A stretch of 64,000 nucleotides of DNA from Bin22 sp965207275 (GCA_965207275.1 CBDBMH010000001.1:186001-250000), one strand, 5' to 3'. Counted from the first letter of the stretch, positions 40,480 to 49,928 are shown. A program made the numbers and translations. The notes: generated by a model from the letters alone, not told the origin.

Positions 40480-41595
40480 ATGGGTTGGTCAAGCCATCAC
40501 AAGGACGGACTCATCTATCACGCCCCCCGGAACTGCTACCGGGGCTACACGCTGTTGACCACCAACGGCAGCAACCAAGTCAATCTCATCGACATGGAGG
40601 GTCGCGTCTGCCATCAATGGTACTTTACTGAACCGTTAGGCTACGGCTACCTGTTGAAAAACGGTAATCTCCTGCTCCGTACCATCAGCTCCCGGGCGGG
40701 TGGCCGCCCCAGCGGCGCCGGCCCCCGGGCCGGGGCCATCGTGGAACTGGACTGGGACGGGAATCAGGTCTGGCGGTACGATAACCCCCTGCTGCACCAC
40801 GATTTTGACCGCCTGCCCAACGGCAACACTTTGGTCCTGCTGTTTGAACCCCTGGACCCGGAGTTGGCGGCCAGGGTCCAGGGCGGCCAACCCGGCGCCG
40901 ACCGGGAGGCGGAGATGCTGGGAGACCTGGTGGAAGAGATCACGCCCGAGGGAGAGACAGTTTATTCCTGGCGCTCCTGGGAGCATCTGGACCCGGATGT
41001 TGACCAAATTGGCTTCCTGGAAAACCGGGAGGAGTGGACTCACCAAAATTCTTTACGCACCACCCCCGACGGCGACCTTATTGTCAGCTTCCGCCGCACT
41101 GATACTGTCGGCATTGTGGACAAGAACAGCGGCGACTGGAAATGGAAGTGGGGCCCCGGCGAAATCTCTCACCAGCACTATCCCAACATGCTGGCCAATG
41201 GAAACATCCTGCTGTTCGACAACGGCTGCCACCGGCCCGGCCCGACCTTTTCCCGGGTCCTTGAGGTAAACCCCGCTACCAGCGAAATTGTCTGGGAATA
41301 CAAGGGAGACCCGCCCATATCCTTCTACAGTTTCCACATCAGCGGCGCGGACCGCCTGCCCAACGGCAACACTCTCATCTGCGAAGGCGCCCCCGGCCGG
41401 GTCTTCGAGGTAACGCCCGACAGGGAAATCGTATGGGAATACATTAACCCGGAGTACGTCTATTCAGCCCGGGACGGCATCCGGGCCAACTCCCTGTTCC
41501 GGGCCCACCGCTACGGGCCCGACTTTCCGGCGCTGGCGGGCAGGGATCTGGACCCGGCTAAGTACGCTGGGTTAAACCGGCTATATGCTGGGTGA
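40480..41595 (+). CDS. arylsulfotransferase (ASST)-like beta-propeller protein
   Basis: A 371-residue protein built from repeated propeller blades, each with xLPNGNTL or similar (GYLLKNGNLLLR, RLPNGNTLVLLFE, MLANGNILLFDNG, RLPNGNTLICEG) and a closing xxxVWEY strand. This matches the ASST/arylsulfate sulfotransferase fold. No signal peptide is evident, unlike the periplasmic enzymes, and the catalytic His is not certain by eye. A predicted role is sulfate transfer or simply a propeller scaffold. It lies between the LLM gene and an acyl-CoA dehydrogenase-like monooxygenase. Confidence 0.82.
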   Translation: MGWSSHHKDGLIYHAPRNCYRGYTLLTTNGSNQVNLIDMEGRVCHQWYFTEPLGYGYLLKNGNLLLRTISSRAGGRPSGAGPRAGAIVELDWDGNQVWRYDNPLLHHDFDRLPNGNTLVLLFEPLDPELAARVQGGQPGADREAEMLGDLVEEITPEGETVYSWRSWEHLDPDVDQIGFLENREEWTHQNSLRTTPDGDLIVSFRRTDTVGIVDKNSGDWKWKWGPGEISHQHYPNMLANGNILLFDNGCHRPGPTFSRVLEVNPATSEIVWEYKGDPPISFYSFHISGADRLPNGNTLICEGAPGRVFEVTPDREIVWEYINPEYVYSARDGIRANSLFRAHRYGPDFPALAGRDLDPAKYAGLNRLYAG

Positions 41596-41673
41596 ACTTA
41601 CAATCTTCACCGCGCCAGCGGCACGGTCCCGACTATTGGTAGATATATGGATTAAGGGCAGGGTCTAAAAGAA

Positions 41674-42828
41674 ATGACCACCAGGGAAGAACTGCTTCAG
41701 CGTGCCGCGTCACTGGTCCCCACCCTTCGTGAAAGGGCGGCGGAAACGGAAGAGCGCCGGCAGGCCCTGCCCCAAACCATCGAAGACCTGAAGGCGGCCC
41801 AACTCATTACCGTGGCCCAGCCGCGGCGCTATGGCGGGCTGGGGCTGGACTTCGACCTAGTCTTCGATATCGCTTCAGAACTGGGACGAGGTTGCGGTTC
41901 TACTGCATGGTGCTACGGCATCTGGGCCAGTCACAACTGGCTGGTGGCCCTGTTCCCCGTAAAGGCCCAGGACGAGTATTGGACCGAGGACCCCAATACC
42001 CTGTCGTCCACCTCCTTCAATCCGGCCCGTAGCCGGGCCACGCCTGCCCCGGGCGGATACCGCCTTACGGGCCACTGGGACTTCTCCAGCGGGTGCGATC
42101 CGGCCCAGTGGGTCCTGCTCATCGCCAACGGCCCCGAAGCGCCCATGATGATGCTGTTGCCCCGTCGGGACTACACCATCGAAGACACCTGGTTCGTCTC
42201 CGGCCTCAAGGGCACGGGCAGCAAGGACATCCTGGTGGACGACGCGTTCGTTCCCGAACATCGTACGGTGCCCATGCCTCTGCTGCGAGAGGGAAACGCC
42301 CCCGGCCGCCAGGTCCACAACACCGCCAACCAGCGCATCCCCCAGCAGTGCATCCTTCCCTACACCCTGGCATCCCCCATAGTGGGAATGGCCCGGGGCG
42401 CCGTCGAAGCCTTCGAGAAACGCATCCGCCACGACGCGTCAGCCAGGGAAGGAAATCCCCTGTCCCAGGTTCCCAGCTACCACCTCCGCCTGGCCGAATC
42501 ATCCGCCGAGGTAGACGCCGCTCAACTCATAATGCAGCGGGACTGCCGTGAAATCATGGCCCGCGCCCACCGGGACCAATTGCCGTCCATCGACGACCGC
42601 GCCCGGTACCGCCGAGACCACGCCTACGTCACCCGTCTCTGCATCCGGGCCATCGACCGGCTGTTCGAGGCCAGTGGCGGTCACTCCCTGTACGACTCCA
42701 GCCCCATGCAGCGATTCCACCGCGACGCCCACGCCGCTTCCCACCACGTGGGGCTGTCCTGGGACGCGCTGGCCGAGCAATACGGAAGGGTGAGGGCCGG
42801 CTTGGAACCGGATCCGAGATTGGTTTAG
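41674..42828 (+). CDS. acyl-CoA dehydrogenase-fold flavin monooxygenase
   Basis: A 384-residue flavin-dependent protein of the HsaA/group D monooxygenase type rather than a true acyl-CoA dehydrogenase. It has QPRRYGGLGLDFDLVFDIASELGRGCGSTAWCYG, GYRLTGHWDFSSGCDPAQWVLL, LKGTGSKDILVDDAFVPEHRTVP and the C-terminal GGHSLYDSSPMQRFHRDAHAASHHVGL. The catalytic Glu of dehydrogenases is not seen, and the last motif matches 4-hydroxyphenyl or steroid hydroxylases that use reduced FMN. It would need a separate flavin reductase. The ATG at 41674 has no strong Shine-Dalgarno. Confidence 0.85.
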   Translation: MTTREELLQRAASLVPTLRERAAETEERRQALPQTIEDLKAAQLITVAQPRRYGGLGLDFDLVFDIASELGRGCGSTAWCYGIWASHNWLVALFPVKAQDEYWTEDPNTLSSTSFNPARSRATPAPGGYRLTGHWDFSSGCDPAQWVLLIANGPEAPMMMLLPRRDYTIEDTWFVSGLKGTGSKDILVDDAFVPEHRTVPMPLLREGNAPGRQVHNTANQRIPQQCILPYTLASPIVGMARGAVEAFEKRIRHDASAREGNPLSQVPSYHLRLAESSAEVDAAQLIMQRDCREIMARAHRDQLPSIDDRARYRRDHAYVTRLCIRAIDRLFEASGGHSLYDSSPMQRFHRDAHAASHHVGLSWDALAEQYGRVRAGLEPDPRLV

Positions 42829-42852
42829 ATAGCTTGTCGAGAGCAAAAACAT

Positions 42853-42877
42853 TGGGGCGGGTTTCGAACCCGCCCCA
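42853..42877. terminator. bidirectional hairpin between convergent genes
   Basis: TGGGGCGGGTT and AACCCGCCCCA form an 11-bp stem around TCG, 24 bases after the monooxygenase stop and before the molybdenum hydroxylase stop. A relative lies at 46215-46248. Confidence 0.6.
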
Positions 42878-42909
42878 CGATTTTCTGCTCTCTTGACTAA
42901 ACGGTGCGG

Positions 42910-45237
42910 CTACTCCGCCCCATTCTCCTGCCGCCACTTGGCTTCCAGGTAACTGGCCGAGTTCATGGGCAGATCGGTCAGGCGCAGCCCCGCCGCATGG
43001 TAGATGGCGTTGGCAACGGCGGCCATGGGCGGCACCAGTGACACCTCGCCCACGCCCCGAACGCCCAGGGGATGTCCCGGATTGGCGACCTCCACTATAA
43101 CCGTATCAATCATGGGCAGATCCAGGCTGGTGGGCATGCGGTAGTCCAGGAAGCTGGAATTGACCATCAGTCCCTCCCGGTCCAAGTAGTATTCCTCGTT
43201 CAGCGCCCAGCCGATACCCTGAACGGCGCCGCCCTGGATTTGTCCCTCTACGTAGCTGGGGTGGATGGCCTTGCCGGCGTCCTGAATTGCGGTATAGCGC
43301 AGCACATCTACTTTGCCCGTATCCGGGTCCACCTCCACATCCACGATGTGAAGGCCGAAGGCATTGCCCACACCGGCCGGGTTGGCCGTGGCCCGACCCA
43401 CCACGGGCCCGCCACTGCCGTTCAGCCGTCGGGCAATCTGGGCGAAGGTCATGCTCAGCTCCGAGTCCGACTTGTGGCTCAATACGCCCTTGTTGTATTC
43501 CACGTCCTCCTCGCTGACGTCCCATATCCTGGCCGCCCGCTCTATCAGCTGGCGCTTGATGTCTTCTCCGGCGTTGTACACGGCCGTACCCATCTTGAAG
43601 GTGACGCCGCTGCCACCGGCCCCGGAACTGTAGCCGATGGAGTCGGTGTCTGCTATGGAAGGCTTGATATCCTCGGCGGCGATGCCCAGCACCTCCGCGA
43701 TCTGCATGGCCATGGCGGCGCGGCTGCCCCCGATGTCCGGCGAGCCCTCTACCAGGCTTACGGTGCCATCAGGATTCACGCTGGCCACTGCGCTGGCCGG
43801 GCCCGTCCCGTTCATCCAGCACCCTGCGGCCACGCCTCGGCCCCGGTATTTGCCATCCACGGGTTCGGCCAGATGCGGGTGCTGCTGGGCGGCCTGGCAA
43901 AGCTCCACCATGCCAATCTTGCGGTAAGTGGGACCGGTGATCTGCCGGTCGCCCTCCTTCGCTGCATTCATCAGCCGGAACTCCACCGGGTCCATGCCGA
44001 TCTTTTCGCAGACCTCGTCCAGCACCGTCTCCGCGGCGAAAGCGGCCGTGGGGGAGCCGGGCGCCCGGTAGGCGGCCGACTTCTGCGTGTTGACCACCAC
44101 GTCCAGCCCCTCAACATAGCCGTTGGGAATGTTATAGGGCGCAAACATGGTACGGCAGGCCGACGCCACCGGCGAACCGGGGAAGGCTCCCGCCTCGTAG
44201 GTAAGCTGCGCTTCGGCAACCGTTATCTTCCCCTCATTGGTGGCTCCCACCTTCACTTTCATATGAGTGGCTGGCGCGGGGCCGGTACCCAGAAAGACCT
44301 CGGTGCGGGACATGGCAATTTTTACCGGCTGTCCCGTCTTGCGGGAGAGGGCCGCCACCACCGGCTCAATGTAGCAGCCGCCCATACCCTTGCCGCCAAA
44401 GCCGCCGCCGATCTCCATGGGGATGATTTTGACCTTGGAGACGGGCATTCCCATGATGGTGGAAGTATGGTCGCGCAGGGCGAAGTGCCCCTGGCTGCTG
44501 GCCCAGATGGTAACCGTGTCGTCGGTATTCCACTGGGCGGTGGCCGAGTGGGGCTCGATGTACCCCTGGTGCACGGGACGGGTGTGGAACTCCCGCTCCA
44601 CGACTACGTCGGCCTCGGCGAAGGCCTTTTCCGGATCGCCCAGAGTGTATTCAAACCTGTTGGCCAGGTTGGAAACCTTGTCCGACTGGTCGCCCCACGC
44701 CCCGGGCCGCCAGTTGGGGCTGTCAAAGGTAACCAGCCGTTCGTGGACCAGGGGCGCATTCTCCGCCAGCGCCTCTTCGGCATTTAGCACCGGCTCCAGA
44801 ATCTCCCAGTCCACGTCTATCAGGTCCAGCGCCTCCTCCGCCAGGTGGGGACTGGTGGCGGCCACCGCGGCCACGGCGTGGCCCCGGTACAGCGCCTTCT
44901 CCCGGGCCATTACGTTGCGGCTGTAGAAGCCGTAGTTGACGTTGGCCCCTTCCGACAGGTCCGACACCTCCGCGGAAACTTCGGGAAAGTCGGCAGCGGT
45001 CACCACCGCTTCCACCCCGGGCAATGCCAGGGCGCGGCTGGCGTCTATGCCACGGATGCGCGCGTGAGGATGGGGACTGCGCAGTATCTTGCCAAAGAGC
45101 ATCCCAGTAAGGTGAATGTCAGCGGCGTAGCGGGCGCGACCCATTACCTTGTCCGGCCCGTCGTGGCGAATGGGCCTGGTGCCTACGACATCGTACTCCT
45201 GGTTGGAGAGCACAATGTTGGGCTTGTAATCAAGCAT
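42910..45237 (-). CDS. xanthine dehydrogenase/CoxL-type molybdopterin-binding large subunit
   Basis: A 775-residue large subunit of the molybdenum hydroxylase family. It begins with the D-P-K-V xGRARYAADIHLTGMLFGKILRSPHPHARI segment, then GGGFGGKGMGG, the AYRAPGSPTA motif facing the active site, and GVGEVSLVPP near the C-terminus with the catalytic Glu of the family. It would hydroxylate aldehydes, purines or aromatic heterocycles. The GGGAGGAAGAC before the ATG at 45237 supports the start. The 2Fe-2S and FAD subunit genes that normally accompany it are absent from the window. Confidence 0.93.
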   Translation of the reverse strand: MLDYKPNIVLSNQEYDVVGTRPIRHDGPDKVMGRARYAADIHLTGMLFGKILRSPHPHARIRGIDASRALALPGVEAVVTAADFPEVSAEVSDLSEGANVNYGFYSRNVMAREKALYRGHAVAAVAATSPHLAEEALDLIDVDWEILEPVLNAEEALAENAPLVHERLVTFDSPNWRPGAWGDQSDKVSNLANRFEYTLGDPEKAFAEADVVVEREFHTRPVHQGYIEPHSATAQWNTDDTVTIWASSQGHFALRDHTSTIMGMPVSKVKIIPMEIGGGFGGKGMGGCYIEPVVAALSRKTGQPVKIAMSRTEVFLGTGPAPATHMKVKVGATNEGKITVAEAQLTYEAGAFPGSPVASACRTMFAPYNIPNGYVEGLDVVVNTQKSAAYRAPGSPTAAFAAETVLDEVCEKIGMDPVEFRLMNAAKEGDRQITGPTYRKIGMVELCQAAQQHPHLAEPVDGKYRGRGVAAGCWMNGTGPASAVASVNPDGTVSLVEGSPDIGGSRAAMAMQIAEVLGIAAEDIKPSIADTDSIGYSSGAGGSGVTFKMGTAVYNAGEDIKRQLIERAARIWDVSEEDVEYNKGVLSHKSDSELSMTFAQIARRLNGSGGPVVGRATANPAGVGNAFGLHIVDVEVDPDTGKVDVLRYTAIQDAGKAIHPSYVEGQIQGGAVQGIGWALNEEYYLDREGLMVNSSFLDYRMPTSLDLPMIDTVIVEVANPGHPLGVRGVGEVSLVPPMAAVANAIYHAAGLRLTDLPMNSASYLEAKWRQENGAE

Positions 45238-45366
45238 GTCTTCCTCCCCTGAAGCCCGGAAAGGCTCCGGGCCAAATCTGGGCCTAATTTACCACAATTG
45301 AAGGCGGTTAGGATAATTCGGAGGGTTTTAGGCAACTGTTCAGGGTTGGTAAATCGCCACTCCCGG

Positions 45367-45407
45367 TCCGCCTCTGGCGGATCATTCCGGCGTCCGCCTC
45401 AGGCGGA
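45367..45407. repeat. paired TCCGCC/GGCGGA palindromes
   Basis: TCCGCCTCTGGCGGA (45367-45381) and TCCGCCTCAGGCGGA (45393-45407) lie 11 bases apart and belong to the family also seen at 5022 and 35507. Confidence 0.65.
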
Positions 45408-45533
45408 GAATCTAGACTAAATGATGGGGAATACAGACAGGACTGGCAAGGATTCCTGGAATACGGCTTCCGCCGGTATAGCGGAGTTTAGACACCCTTC
45501 TTGAGATTGCCCTGCCGCTGGTAACTCTCATTG

Positions 45534-45561
45534 TTGACTACCAATGCCCGCTTGCTATAAA
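45534..45561 (+). promoter_or_regulatory. promoter of the VOC gene at 45609
   Basis: TTGACT (45534-45539), a 16-base spacer and TATAAA (45556-45561), with TGC directly before the -10 as in extended -10 promoters. Transcription would start near 45568, about 40 bases before the ATG. Confidence 0.7.
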
Positions 45562-45608
45562 TTGTTTGCCGACATCAAGACAAAACTGCTTAGCCGGAGG
45601 AAAAACCC

Positions 45609-46178
45609 ATGCCCATCAACCTTTCCCGAATTGGCCACGCCGCCGTCCGCGTACGCGACATCGAGCGAGCCAAGAAGTTCTACACCGAAGTCCTGGGTTT
45701 CGTCATCGAGGAAGAAGACCCTGAACATGGTGGCGTCTTTATGAGCCTCGGGCGTGACGACACCCACGAAGGCCACGTCTTTGACCTCTCCCCCGTTGAA
45801 GACCCCGATAACGCCCTGGAGGCCCCCGAACGCAACCAGGTGGGCGTGGCCCACATCGCCATAAAGGTGGACACTCACCAGGACATGAAGGAAGCCTACG
45901 ATCACCTGCTCAGCCATGGCGTTACCGTGGACCGCCTGGTGGAACACGCCAACCAGCGCAGCATGTATTTCGCCGACTCCGAGGGCAACCGACTGGAGAT
46001 CTACTTCGAGTACCCCACTTCCAAGGAGCTGTTCAAGCGGGGCCGCGGCGACCGCGACTTTGTCTTCACCTTCGAAGACCCGGTTCCCCCCTGGGCCACC
46101 GAAGTCCCCTCCGACTGGGACCCGGACACCACCGTGGACCGCTACCACCGCGGCACGGTCAGGACCATGGGCGACTAA
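45609..46178 (+). CDS. VOC family extradiol dioxygenase-like protein
   Basis: A 189-residue vicinal-oxygen-chelate protein. The H-H-E metal triad is likely in IGHAAVRVRD (H9), VGVAHIAIKV and NRLEIYFEYP. A C-terminal extension of about 50 residues (RGRGDRDFVFTFEDPVPPWATEVPSDWD) is unusual for a single VOC domain. The ATG at 45609 has CGGAGG upstream and its own promoter. Catechol-type ring cleavage is possible, and the nearby Rieske dioxygenase would supply such substrates; this is inference. Confidence 0.85.
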   Translation: MPINLSRIGHAAVRVRDIERAKKFYTEVLGFVIEEEDPEHGGVFMSLGRDDTHEGHVFDLSPVEDPDNALEAPERNQVGVAHIAIKVDTHQDMKEAYDHLLSHGVTVDRLVEHANQRSMYFADSEGNRLEIYFEYPTSKELFKRGRGDRDFVFTFEDPVPPWATEVPSDWDPDTTVDRYHRGTVRTMGD

Positions 46179-46214
46179 AGGCCGGTGGTTAGATTAATGA
46201 GGTAGCGTACGGAA

Positions 46215-46248
46215 TTGGGGCGGGCTTGAAGTATCAAGCCCGCCCCAA
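46215..46248. terminator. bidirectional terminator between VOC and typA genes
   Basis: TTGGGGCGGGCTTGA and TCAAGCCCGCCCCAA form a perfect 15-bp stem around AGTA. It lies between two convergent stops (46178 and 46282). Confidence 0.75.
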
Positions 46249-46281
46249 AGCCCTGGATTTCCTGGAGGCTCCGAACCATTC

Positions 46282-48132
46282 CTATTCCGTTGTGGTTGCC
46301 ACCGCCTCCCTCCTTCGGTTCCTCTGTTTTTGCCGTTCCCCCGAGGCCAGCACCTTCTTTCGCAGCCGGTAATTCCGGGGCGTAACTTCCACCAGTTCAT
46401 CCGACGCGATAAACTCCATAGCCTCTTCCAGGCTCAGCTTCACCGGCGGACTCAGCCGCTTGGCCACGTCGGCGGTGGAAGAGCGCATGTTGGTCAGCTT
46501 CTTCTCCCGGCAGACGTTTATAACGATGTCATCCTCCTTGGGGTGCATGCCTACAATCATGCCCTCGTACACCGATGTCCCCGGCTCGACGAAGGTGGAA
46601 CCCCTGCCCTGGGCGTTGAGCAGCCCATAGGTAACCGCCACCCCCGGTTCCGATGCCACCAGGGACTGGCTGTTGGCGTTTTTCAGCTCCCCCGTCATGG
46701 GACGGTACTCCACGAAGCGACTGTTGGTAACCCCGTTGCCCCGGGTGGTTCGCAGGAAGAATGACCGGAAGCCGATCAGTCCCCTGGTGGGCGCCAGGAA
46801 CTCCATCCGGACGTTGCCCGCCCCATCGTTGTCCATGTCGGTCATCTGCGCCAGGCGGTTGGCCAGGCTTTCTGAAAGCGGCCCGATGAACTCCTCCCGG
46901 GTGTGGATGGTCAACTGCTCGTAGGGCTCGTGGACCTTTCCGTCCACAACCCTGGTCACTGGGACGGGACGGGAAACCTGGAACTCGTAGTCCTCCCGCC
47001 GCATGTTCTCCACCAGGATGGCCAGGTGCAGTTCGCCCCGCCCCGAAACGAGAAACTCGTCGGCGCTGGCCGTCTCTTCCACCCTCAAGCTCACGTTCGT
47101 GCGCAGTTCCCGTTGCAGGCGCTCCCGCAGCATCCGAGAAGTGCAGCGCGAACCCTCCTTGCCCATGAACGGCGATGTGTTGACGCCGAAGGTCATCATC
47201 ACCGTCGGTTCCTCAATGTCGATGGAGGGCAGGGCCTCCGGATAGTCCGGCGCGGCGATGGTATCTCCAATGGATATGCTGGCAACTCCGGACACCGCCA
47301 CAATATCCCCGGCCACGGCTTCGCTGGCTTGCAACCGCTCCAGGCCCCGAAACACAAACACGTTCTCCAGGTTCTCCGCCCTGGTCTCTCCTTCCCGTCC
47401 CAGCACTGCCACCGGCTCCCGGAAGTGAATGGTCCCCCGGAAAACTCGGCCAATGGCAATCTGACCCAGGTAATTGTCGTAGTCCAGCGCCGCCACCAGC
47501 ATCTGCAAGGGTCCGCCGGCGTCGGCCGACGGGGGCGGTATGACCTCCAGGATGGCGTCGAACAGGGGCTGCATGTCCCCCTCTGCGGCGCCGGATTCAT
47601 TGGCGGCGAACCCCAGCTTGGCCGACGCGTACAGCACCGGGTAGTCCAGTTGCTCCGGCAGGGTCGCCAGTTCCAGGAACAGGTCCTGGACCATTTCCTC
47701 CACCTCTGCAATGCGGGCCTCCGGGCGGTCGATCTTGTTGATGACCACCATGGGCGTTACCCGCCGCTGCAGGGCCTGCTGCAGCACGTAGCGGGTCTGG
47801 GGCATGGGACCGTCCACCGCGTCCACCAGCAACAGACAGCCGTCCGCCATGTTCATCACCCGCTCCACTTCGCCGCTGAAGTCGGCGTGGCCCGGTGTGT
47901 CGATGATGTTAATCTTCACGCCCCGGTATTCTACCGCCGTGTTCTTCGCCAGGATTGTGATGCCCCGCTCCCGTTCCAGGGGGTCGCTGTCCATAATCAG
48001 TTCGCCCACTTCCTGGTGTTCCCGGAAAACCCTGCCCTGTTTCAGCAGGGCATCCACCAGGGTGGTCTTCCCGTGGTCAACGTGGGCGATAATCGCCAGG
48101 TTACGAATATTCCGGTTGCTCCCGTTTTCCAT
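46282..48132 (-). CDS. typA: translational GTPase TypA/BipA
   Basis: A 616-residue ribosome-binding GTPase involved in ribosome assembly and stress responses. G-domain motifs are AHVDHGKTTL (G1, near residue 16), RERGITI (G2), DTPGHADF (G3), NKIDRPEA (G4) and SAKLG (G5). Domains II, III and the BipA-specific C-terminal region follow, with HTREEFIGPLSESLANR and GLIGFRSFFLRTTRGNGVTNSRF. The ATG at 48132 ends in a basic tail RQKQRNRRREA. Large upstream and downstream gaps suggest it is monocistronic. Confidence 0.97.
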   Translation of the reverse strand: MENGSNRNIRNLAIIAHVDHGKTTLVDALLKQGRVFREHQEVGELIMDSDPLERERGITILAKNTAVEYRGVKINIIDTPGHADFSGEVERVMNMADGCLLLVDAVDGPMPQTRYVLQQALQRRVTPMVVINKIDRPEARIAEVEEMVQDLFLELATLPEQLDYPVLYASAKLGFAANESGAAEGDMQPLFDAILEVIPPPSADAGGPLQMLVAALDYDNYLGQIAIGRVFRGTIHFREPVAVLGREGETRAENLENVFVFRGLERLQASEAVAGDIVAVSGVASISIGDTIAAPDYPEALPSIDIEEPTVMMTFGVNTSPFMGKEGSRCTSRMLRERLQRELRTNVSLRVEETASADEFLVSGRGELHLAILVENMRREDYEFQVSRPVPVTRVVDGKVHEPYEQLTIHTREEFIGPLSESLANRLAQMTDMDNDGAGNVRMEFLAPTRGLIGFRSFFLRTTRGNGVTNSRFVEYRPMTGELKNANSQSLVASEPGVAVTYGLLNAQGRGSTFVEPGTSVYEGMIVGMHPKEDDIVINVCREKKLTNMRSSTADVAKRLSPPVKLSLEEAMEFIASDELVEVTPRNYRLRKKVLASGERQKQRNRRREAVATTTE

Positions 48133-48889
48133 GCCGCTAATTTAAACCTCAAAACTGTCCCAATCCATGGGAACCCTGTTTCTCACAAGCTGCTTTCAGC
48201 TGTTAACTTCCGGTTTTCTGCAAATCTTTCAGCTTCTTTACTACAGTATCCGCCAACATTGTGCCTGATTTCCTTCACATATTCCACCCTTACGGGCCAC
48301 GTCGCGTGGCCGATTCGGGTCCATCCCGCCCGGCTGCCACTGGCCAAACGTCCGACCTCTCGCCTCCCGCATATGAGGAATGCCCGAAAACCCAGCCCTT
48401 AGCGCACATTAGACCCACCGTTAATGCACGTTAAATCGGGCAATAACCTGGCCTTCACCTTGCCAACCTGAACTTGACCAGCGCCCGAACAGCGGCATTT
48501 TGCGCCCGAATACCGGGGCGCCGCTGCTGTCGCTAGCCAATGAAGTGAGCGGCACAACCACCATTTACCGGGTTTCGGTACGGTAGCCGGCAGAAACTCT
48601 TTCCGTAGGGGCGGACGGTCGTCCGCCCCTGCCATGCCGAAAACCAGGGCCATCGCATACCAGATTTTGGGGAAAACCCGTCGTTCCCGCCGGTGCGGCA
48701 ACCTCCACCCTGAGGCGACAAGTCCTGCCTTTGGACGAAAGGGCGGCAGGGGTCAACATTTCCATAGGAGAAAACCCGGTGCCGAAAACCCCGAACCTTG
48801 CTCCCCAACCTGCCTTTGTGTAGAATCCAGAAACTCGGTAGATGAGGCTGGGCCCGTTTCCATTCAGGGCCCGCACAGGAGGATTTGAT
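48133..48889. other. long intergenic region with palindromic repeat
   Basis: 757 bases between divergent genes (typA, minus; SDR, plus). AGCTG and CAGCT form a small stem near 48190. At 48607-48630 AGGGGCGGAC and GTCCGCCCCT form a 10-bp stem, related to the element at 62701-62728. I found no convincing gene; ORFs here are overlapping shadows. Confidence 0.55.
48607..48630. repeat. GTAGGGGCGG...CCGCCCCT palindromic repeat
   Basis: AGGGGCGGAC-GGTC-GTCCGCCCCT, a perfect 10-bp stem. A longer relative (14+14 perfect) lies at 62701-62728. Confidence 0.7.
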
Positions 48890-49708
48890 ATGGATTTTGG
48901 ACTCCAGGGCAAGAAGGCCTTCGTCGCGGGCGGAGGACGGGGCATCGGCAAGGCCATCGCGCGGGTTCTCGCCGAAGAGGGCTGCGACGTGGTAATCGCC
49001 TCCCGCTCCATGGACCAGCTTGAAGCCGCTGCCAGGGAAATCTCCGACTCCACCGGCCGCACCGTCATTCCCATGCAGATGGACGCCACCCAGACCGACC
49101 AGGTGAACCGCGTGGTGAACGAGGCCGTCCAGCGGTTGGGTGGCCTGCACATCATGGTCAACAGCGCGTCCCTGCCCGGCGGTTCCGAAGACGCGGTGGG
49201 CTACGTGGAAACCGTCAACGAGGAATCCTTGATGGCTGATTTCGACGTCAAGTTCGTCGGGGCCTTGCGCTGCTCCAAGGCGGCCATTCCCCATCTGAAG
49301 GAACAGGGCTACGGCCGCATCATCAACATCAGTGGCGGTAACGCTCGCAACGCCGGCAACCTCAGCGGCGGCGCCAGGAACGTCTCCATGGTCCACATGA
49401 CCAAGACCCTGTCCAACGATCTGGGCCGCTACGGAATCACCGTCAACTGCATCCACCCGGGCACTACCCGCACCGAGCGCACCGCCGGAATGCTGGAATC
49501 CCGGGCCGCCCAGCAGGGCAACACCGCCGCCGAGGTGGAGCAGCAGGACTTTGCGCCCGGCTCCGGTCGGGGAAACGCCATCTGCCGCATGGTGGACGCC
49601 GAGGAAATCGGTTTCGTGACCGCCTTCCTCGCCTCCGATAAGGCCTGGGCCGTAACCGGCGAGGTTATCGCCGCCGGCGGCGGGGTGGGTTCCGCGGTTT
49701 TCTATTAG
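48890..49708 (+). CDS. SDR-family protein lacking the YxxxK motif
   Basis: A 272-residue SDR with GGGRGIG (residues 14-20) for NAD(P), but VNSASLPGG where NNAG is usual. The catalytic region INISGGNARNAGNLSGGARNVSMVHMTKTL has Gly160 and Asn164 where the Tyr and Lys of YxxxK would be, when aligned through the conserved TKTL segment. It may be a subfamily with altered catalysis or a non-enzymatic binding protein. The ATG at 48890 follows AGGAGG; an earlier in-frame start at 48842 lacks a site. Upstream is a long gap, downstream a terminator. Confidence 0.88.
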   Translation: MDFGLQGKKAFVAGGGRGIGKAIARVLAEEGCDVVIASRSMDQLEAAAREISDSTGRTVIPMQMDATQTDQVNRVVNEAVQRLGGLHIMVNSASLPGGSEDAVGYVETVNEESLMADFDVKFVGALRCSKAAIPHLKEQGYGRIINISGGNARNAGNLSGGARNVSMVHMTKTLSNDLGRYGITVNCIHPGTTRTERTAGMLESRAAQQGNTAAEVEQQDFAPGSGRGNAICRMVDAEEIGFVTAFLASDKAWAVTGEVIAAGGGVGSAVFY

Positions 49709-49928
49709 GGAACCTCAGATCAAGTCCCTTCATTCTTGACGGGGAAACGTCCACCCCTGGTGGGAAGGCCGGGATGGGAGTGATAACTCACTTGTCGCCC
49801 ACGTTCCTGGACCGGAATCGCTCCTGAATTCCGCTCATCCTGCCCCCGTCGAAGGAACTCGCCGTCAAAGGGCAGGTAGTCCTTCAAGTCCTGAGATCAG
49901 GGAATATCCTTCAGGGGAGGAATACCCC

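Larger units (their letters stand above)
45238..45608. other. repeat-bearing intergenic region with a promoter
   Basis: The 371-base gap holds two TCCGCC palindromes (45367-45381 and 45393-45407), an ATACGGCTTCCGCCGGTAT hairpin at about 45462-45480, and a strong plus-strand promoter near its right end. I see no gene. Confidence 0.6.

Noticed and set aside
42853..42877. GGTTTCGAACCC resembles a tRNA T-arm
   Set aside because: No acceptor, D or anticodon arm surrounds it; it is a simple hairpin between convergent genes.
43072..44787. A 571-codon plus-strand ORF antisense to the molybdenum hydroxylase
   Set aside because: Shadow of a family-typical gene; no conserved motif.
46903..48402. A 499-codon plus-strand ORF antisense to typA
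   Set aside because: Shadow of typA; extends into the intergenic region but has no start signal.
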